DNA of 64,000 nt from REEB481 sp964586595 (lineage in GTDB: Bacteria; Bacteroidota; Bacteroidia; NS11-12g; UBA955). Below the pieces are notes generated by a model, which was not told the DNA's origin, did no database searches, and saw only the letters and a program-made list of their open reading frames with translations. Shown in pieces: positions 61,819 through 64,000 of the stretch; position 1 is the stretch's first letter; each line of letters opens with the position of its first letter. Location: positions 1 through 64,000 of the forward strand of contig CAZPHB010000009.1 of the NCBI GenBank assembly GCA_964586595.1, read 5' to 3'. Both the position numbers and the translations under genes were made by a program.

Positions 61819-64000
61819 TTAGCCGCCAATTCCGTTCATGGCCGGGCGTGTGGGCGTTGTGCGCTGCTCCGCAGGTGGATTGTTTCCAGGCTGCGCAGGG
61901 CGGTTTTGCTCCTGAGTGTTGTTTCCTGCCGGGCGTGATTGGTTGTTGGCAGGAGCCGGATTAGCCGCAGGCTGACGCACGGTTGTGGCGGGTTGTGCCG
62001 GGCGTGATTGGTTGTTGGCAGGAGCCGGATTAGCCGCAGGCTGACGCACGNNNNNNNNNNNNNNNNNNNNNNNNNNNNNNNNNNNNNNNNNNNNNNNNNN
62101 NNNNNNNNNNNNNNNNNNNNNNNNNNNNNNNNNNNNNNNNNNNNNNNNNNGTTGTGGCGGGTTGTGCCGGGCGTGATTGGTTGTTGGCAGGAGCCGGATT
62201 AGCGGCAGGTTGACGCACGGTTGTGGCAGGTTGTGCCGGAGTATTTGTGCTGCTGCGTGCCGCTTCTGTGCCAATCCTTCTCAGAAATTCTTCAGCCTGA
62301 CCCATACGCTGACCTGAGGGTGCCTGTGGTCTTTGCATTCCCTGTCCGTTGCCTCCTCCATTCTGGCTTCCCTGACAAGCTTCTAATTGTGATTCAAGTG
62401 TTGAAATCCGAGCCTTCAGCGTATTTACTTGTGATTCCAGCTCGCGGGCCTTGTCACGGTTGTTGTTGTTCTGTATCCGCAAGGCATCATATTCCTGCTT
62501 CAACAAAGACAATTGCTCTTGCGCATTGTTGTTGTCCGCTGCCTTAATCTTGGCCTCCAACTCGCTGTTGGCTTGTTTCAAACGGGAATTTTCGCCCTCC
62601 AGCTGTGTAATTCTGGTGCTGAGTTCCGAATTCTTTTGCTTCAGTTGTACAATTTCCGCTTCCAGCTTTGAAGCCGATTCGCCGTCGCAGTTCTTCAACT
62701 TGTTCTCCAAATCGGCAATCTGCGTTTTCAGTTTGCTGTTCTCGGCCATCGCAAATTGATATTCTGCCTTGATGGCTTTGTTTTGATTTTCCAGCTCGGC
62801 ATTCTTCTGTTTCAGTGCAGCCAGCTGGTCAGTGCAATCCTGTGTTGCGGCAACCTTCTGCTCCAGTTCAGAAACCTTAGCCTTCAGGGTGCTGTTGTCT
62901 GATTTCAACTTGTTGATTTCTGCGGTGAGCGTAGAGGAAGCGTCGCTGGATTTGCACTTCTGAAGCTCGGCTTCGAGGACGGCAATTTTGTTCACCTGGT
63001 CGCTATTGTCCTTTTTTAGCTTGTTGATTTCCGCGGTGAGCGTAGATGCAGCGTCGCTGGATTTGCACTTCTGCAGTTCGGCTTCGAGGACTGCAATTTT
63101 GTTGACCTGGTCGCTGTTGTCCTTTTTCAGCTTGTTGATTTCCGCGGTGAGCGTAGATGCAGCGTCGTTGGATTTGCACTTTTGCAGTTCGGCTTCCAGC
63201 ACTGCGATTTTGTTCACCTGGTCGCTGTTGTCCTTTTTCAGCTTGTTGATTTCCGCGGTGAGCGTGGAAGAAGCATCGCTGGATTTACACTTCTGAAGCT
63301 CGGCTTCGAGGACTGCAATTTTGTTCACCTGGTCGCTGTTGTCCTTTTTCAGCTTGTTGATTTCCGCGGTGAGCGTGGAAGAAGCATCGCTGGATTTACA
63401 CTTCTGAAGCTCGGCTTCGAGGACTGCAATTTTGTTCACCTGGTCGCTGTTGTCCTTTTTCAGCTTGTTGATTTCCGCGGCAAGCGTGGAAGAAACACCT
63501 TTCTCTTTGGAAAGTTCAGCTTCAAGCACTGCTACACGGCTTTTGCAGTCGTCACTTTCCTTCTTTAAACGGTTGACTTCGGCGGTAATGGCAGATGACG
63601 CACCCTCGTTTTTACACTTCTGCAATTCGGCTTCAAGAATGCTGAGTTTGTTCTGCTGGTCTGCCAGTTGTTTTTTCAGACTGTTCACTTCAGCGGTTAT
63701 TGTTGCATTCGCTGCTTTTTCTTTATTAAGTGCATCTTCCAACTGTGCATTTCTGGCACGCAGCAGGTCGTTGTCTGATTTCAGTTTGTTGATGTCAGCG
63801 GTAATGGTGCTGCTGCCACCGCTTCCGGCTTTGCACTGTGCCAGTTCACCTTCCAGCGTGCTTACACGTGCTTTAAGTGTGGCGATTTCATTTTTCAGGT
63901 TGTCATTTTCGGTTCTTGTTTTCACCACTTCTGCAGAAACAGTGCTTCCGGCTTTGCATTGCGCCAGCTGACTTTCAAGGCTGGAAACCTTACCTTTCAG
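61819..64000 (-). CDS. Coiled-coil protein with 37-residue repeats and Pro/Ala/Asn-rich tail (partial, contains assembly gap)
   Basis: The gene enters from beyond 64000 and stops at 61819. The visible part is almost entirely charged coiled coil with a short signature (NKLKKDNSDQVNKIAVLEAE) repeated five times, one Cys per repeat (ELQKCK). It is followed by a Gln/Gly-rich stretch and a tail of 23-residue repeats (TVRQPAANPAPANNQSRPAQ). A run of 100 Ns (62051-62150) breaks the tail; the frames on the two sides differ, because 100 is a placeholder, not a real length. The start, export signal and function cannot be seen; a structural or surface role is only a guess. Confidence 0.8.
61931..62219 (-). 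repeat. 69-bp tandem repeat coding Pro/Ala/Asn-rich units
   Basis: Units of 69 bp, for example from 61931 and again from 62000, are nearly identical on both sides of the N run; each encodes 23 residues (TTVRQPAANPAPANNQSRPA plus QPA). The copy number is unknown because of the gap. Confidence 0.9.
62051..62150. other. Assembly gap of 100 Ns
   Basis: Exactly 100 undetermined bases inside the 69-bp repeat array, a standard scaffolding placeholder. Confidence 0.98.
62925..63480 (-). repeat. 111-bp tandem repeat (five copies) coding coiled-coil units
   Basis: Five direct repeats of 111 bp with few differences, e.g. GCGGTGAGCGTAGA at 62922 and 63033. Each encodes a 37-residue coiled-coil unit with one Cys. 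Near identity suggests recent expansion or gene conversion. Confidence 0.9.

Noticed and set aside
62925..63480. Regular direct repeats that could suggest a CRISPR array
   Set aside because: The unit is 111 bp with no unique spacers and stays in one coding frame; it is a protein repeat.
62988..63971. Long plus-strand open frames over the repeat region
   Set aside because: They are antisense to the coiled-coil gene; the composition (Phe/Ser/Leu-rich, repeated) reflects the opposite strand's repeat.

Overview
The window looks like a chromosomal scaffold from an aerobic member of the Bacteroidota (Bacteroidetes). The evidence is: type IX secretion and gliding genes (porT, gldD, a porE-like gene, a PorP/SprF gene, and type A and type B sorting domains); promoters with the phylum's TAnnTTTG -7 box; the Bacteroidota gene orders mutY-ssb-gldD, ubiE-porT and tgt-lptG; and many lipoproteins and outer-membrane beta-barrels. 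Base composition is moderate. The finer lineage cannot be fixed from this sequence alone. A run of exactly 100 Ns (62051-62150) inside a tandem repeat shows a draft assembly.

Layout. 1-4.7 kb: a truncated gene, a lycopene cyclase fused to a beta-carotene-cleaving Blh domain, a papain-like protease lipoprotein with a partner lipoprotein, and an Nfu-type Fe-S protein. 4.8-9.2 kb: a large PKD/type B T9SS substrate followed by its likely PorP/SprF partner, which carries a SPOR domain. 9.3-13.1 kb: glyQS, rpsT, radC, recA. 13.4-22.4 kb: one long minus-strand operon for a heme-copper cytochrome oxidase (cox2, cox1, ctaA, ctaB, two cox3-like genes, cox4, sco1, a DUF420/CtaM-like gene, a small Cys protein and a DUF983 gene). 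22.5-30 kb: comB, thiolase, a SpoU methyltransferase, a TamL-like lipoprotein barrel, M48 and NlpC/P60 peptidases, rlmH. 30.4-38.5 kb: OmpA lipoprotein, RNase G, a 29-residue basic protein, TPR protein and HU on the minus strand; mutY-ssb-gldD-porE on the plus strand. 38.5-51.7 kb: carboxyltransferase, SRP RNA, a T9SS-exported BNR protein, lipA, OsmC, a THUMP-like methyltransferase, hemD-DUF4271-Omp85, hemW, engB. 51.8-55.4 kb: ubiE-porT-tgt-lptG operon. 55.4-61.7 kb: an OB-fold/YceI/DUF5777 operon, an exported amidohydrolase, PdeM, MscS, apaG and small conserved genes. 61.8-64 kb: a coiled-coil protein with 37-residue repeats.

Together the genes cover respiration (oxidase, heme A and heme synthesis, menaquinone methylation), cell-envelope assembly and secretion, and DNA/RNA maintenance. 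A recurrent theme is start-codon use: about eleven genes lack a plausible ATG. Three of these start with CTG or TTG overlapping the upstream stop (NTGA), and several genes have a start almost on the predicted transcription start. No tRNA, rRNA, CRISPR array, transposase or prophage was seen.
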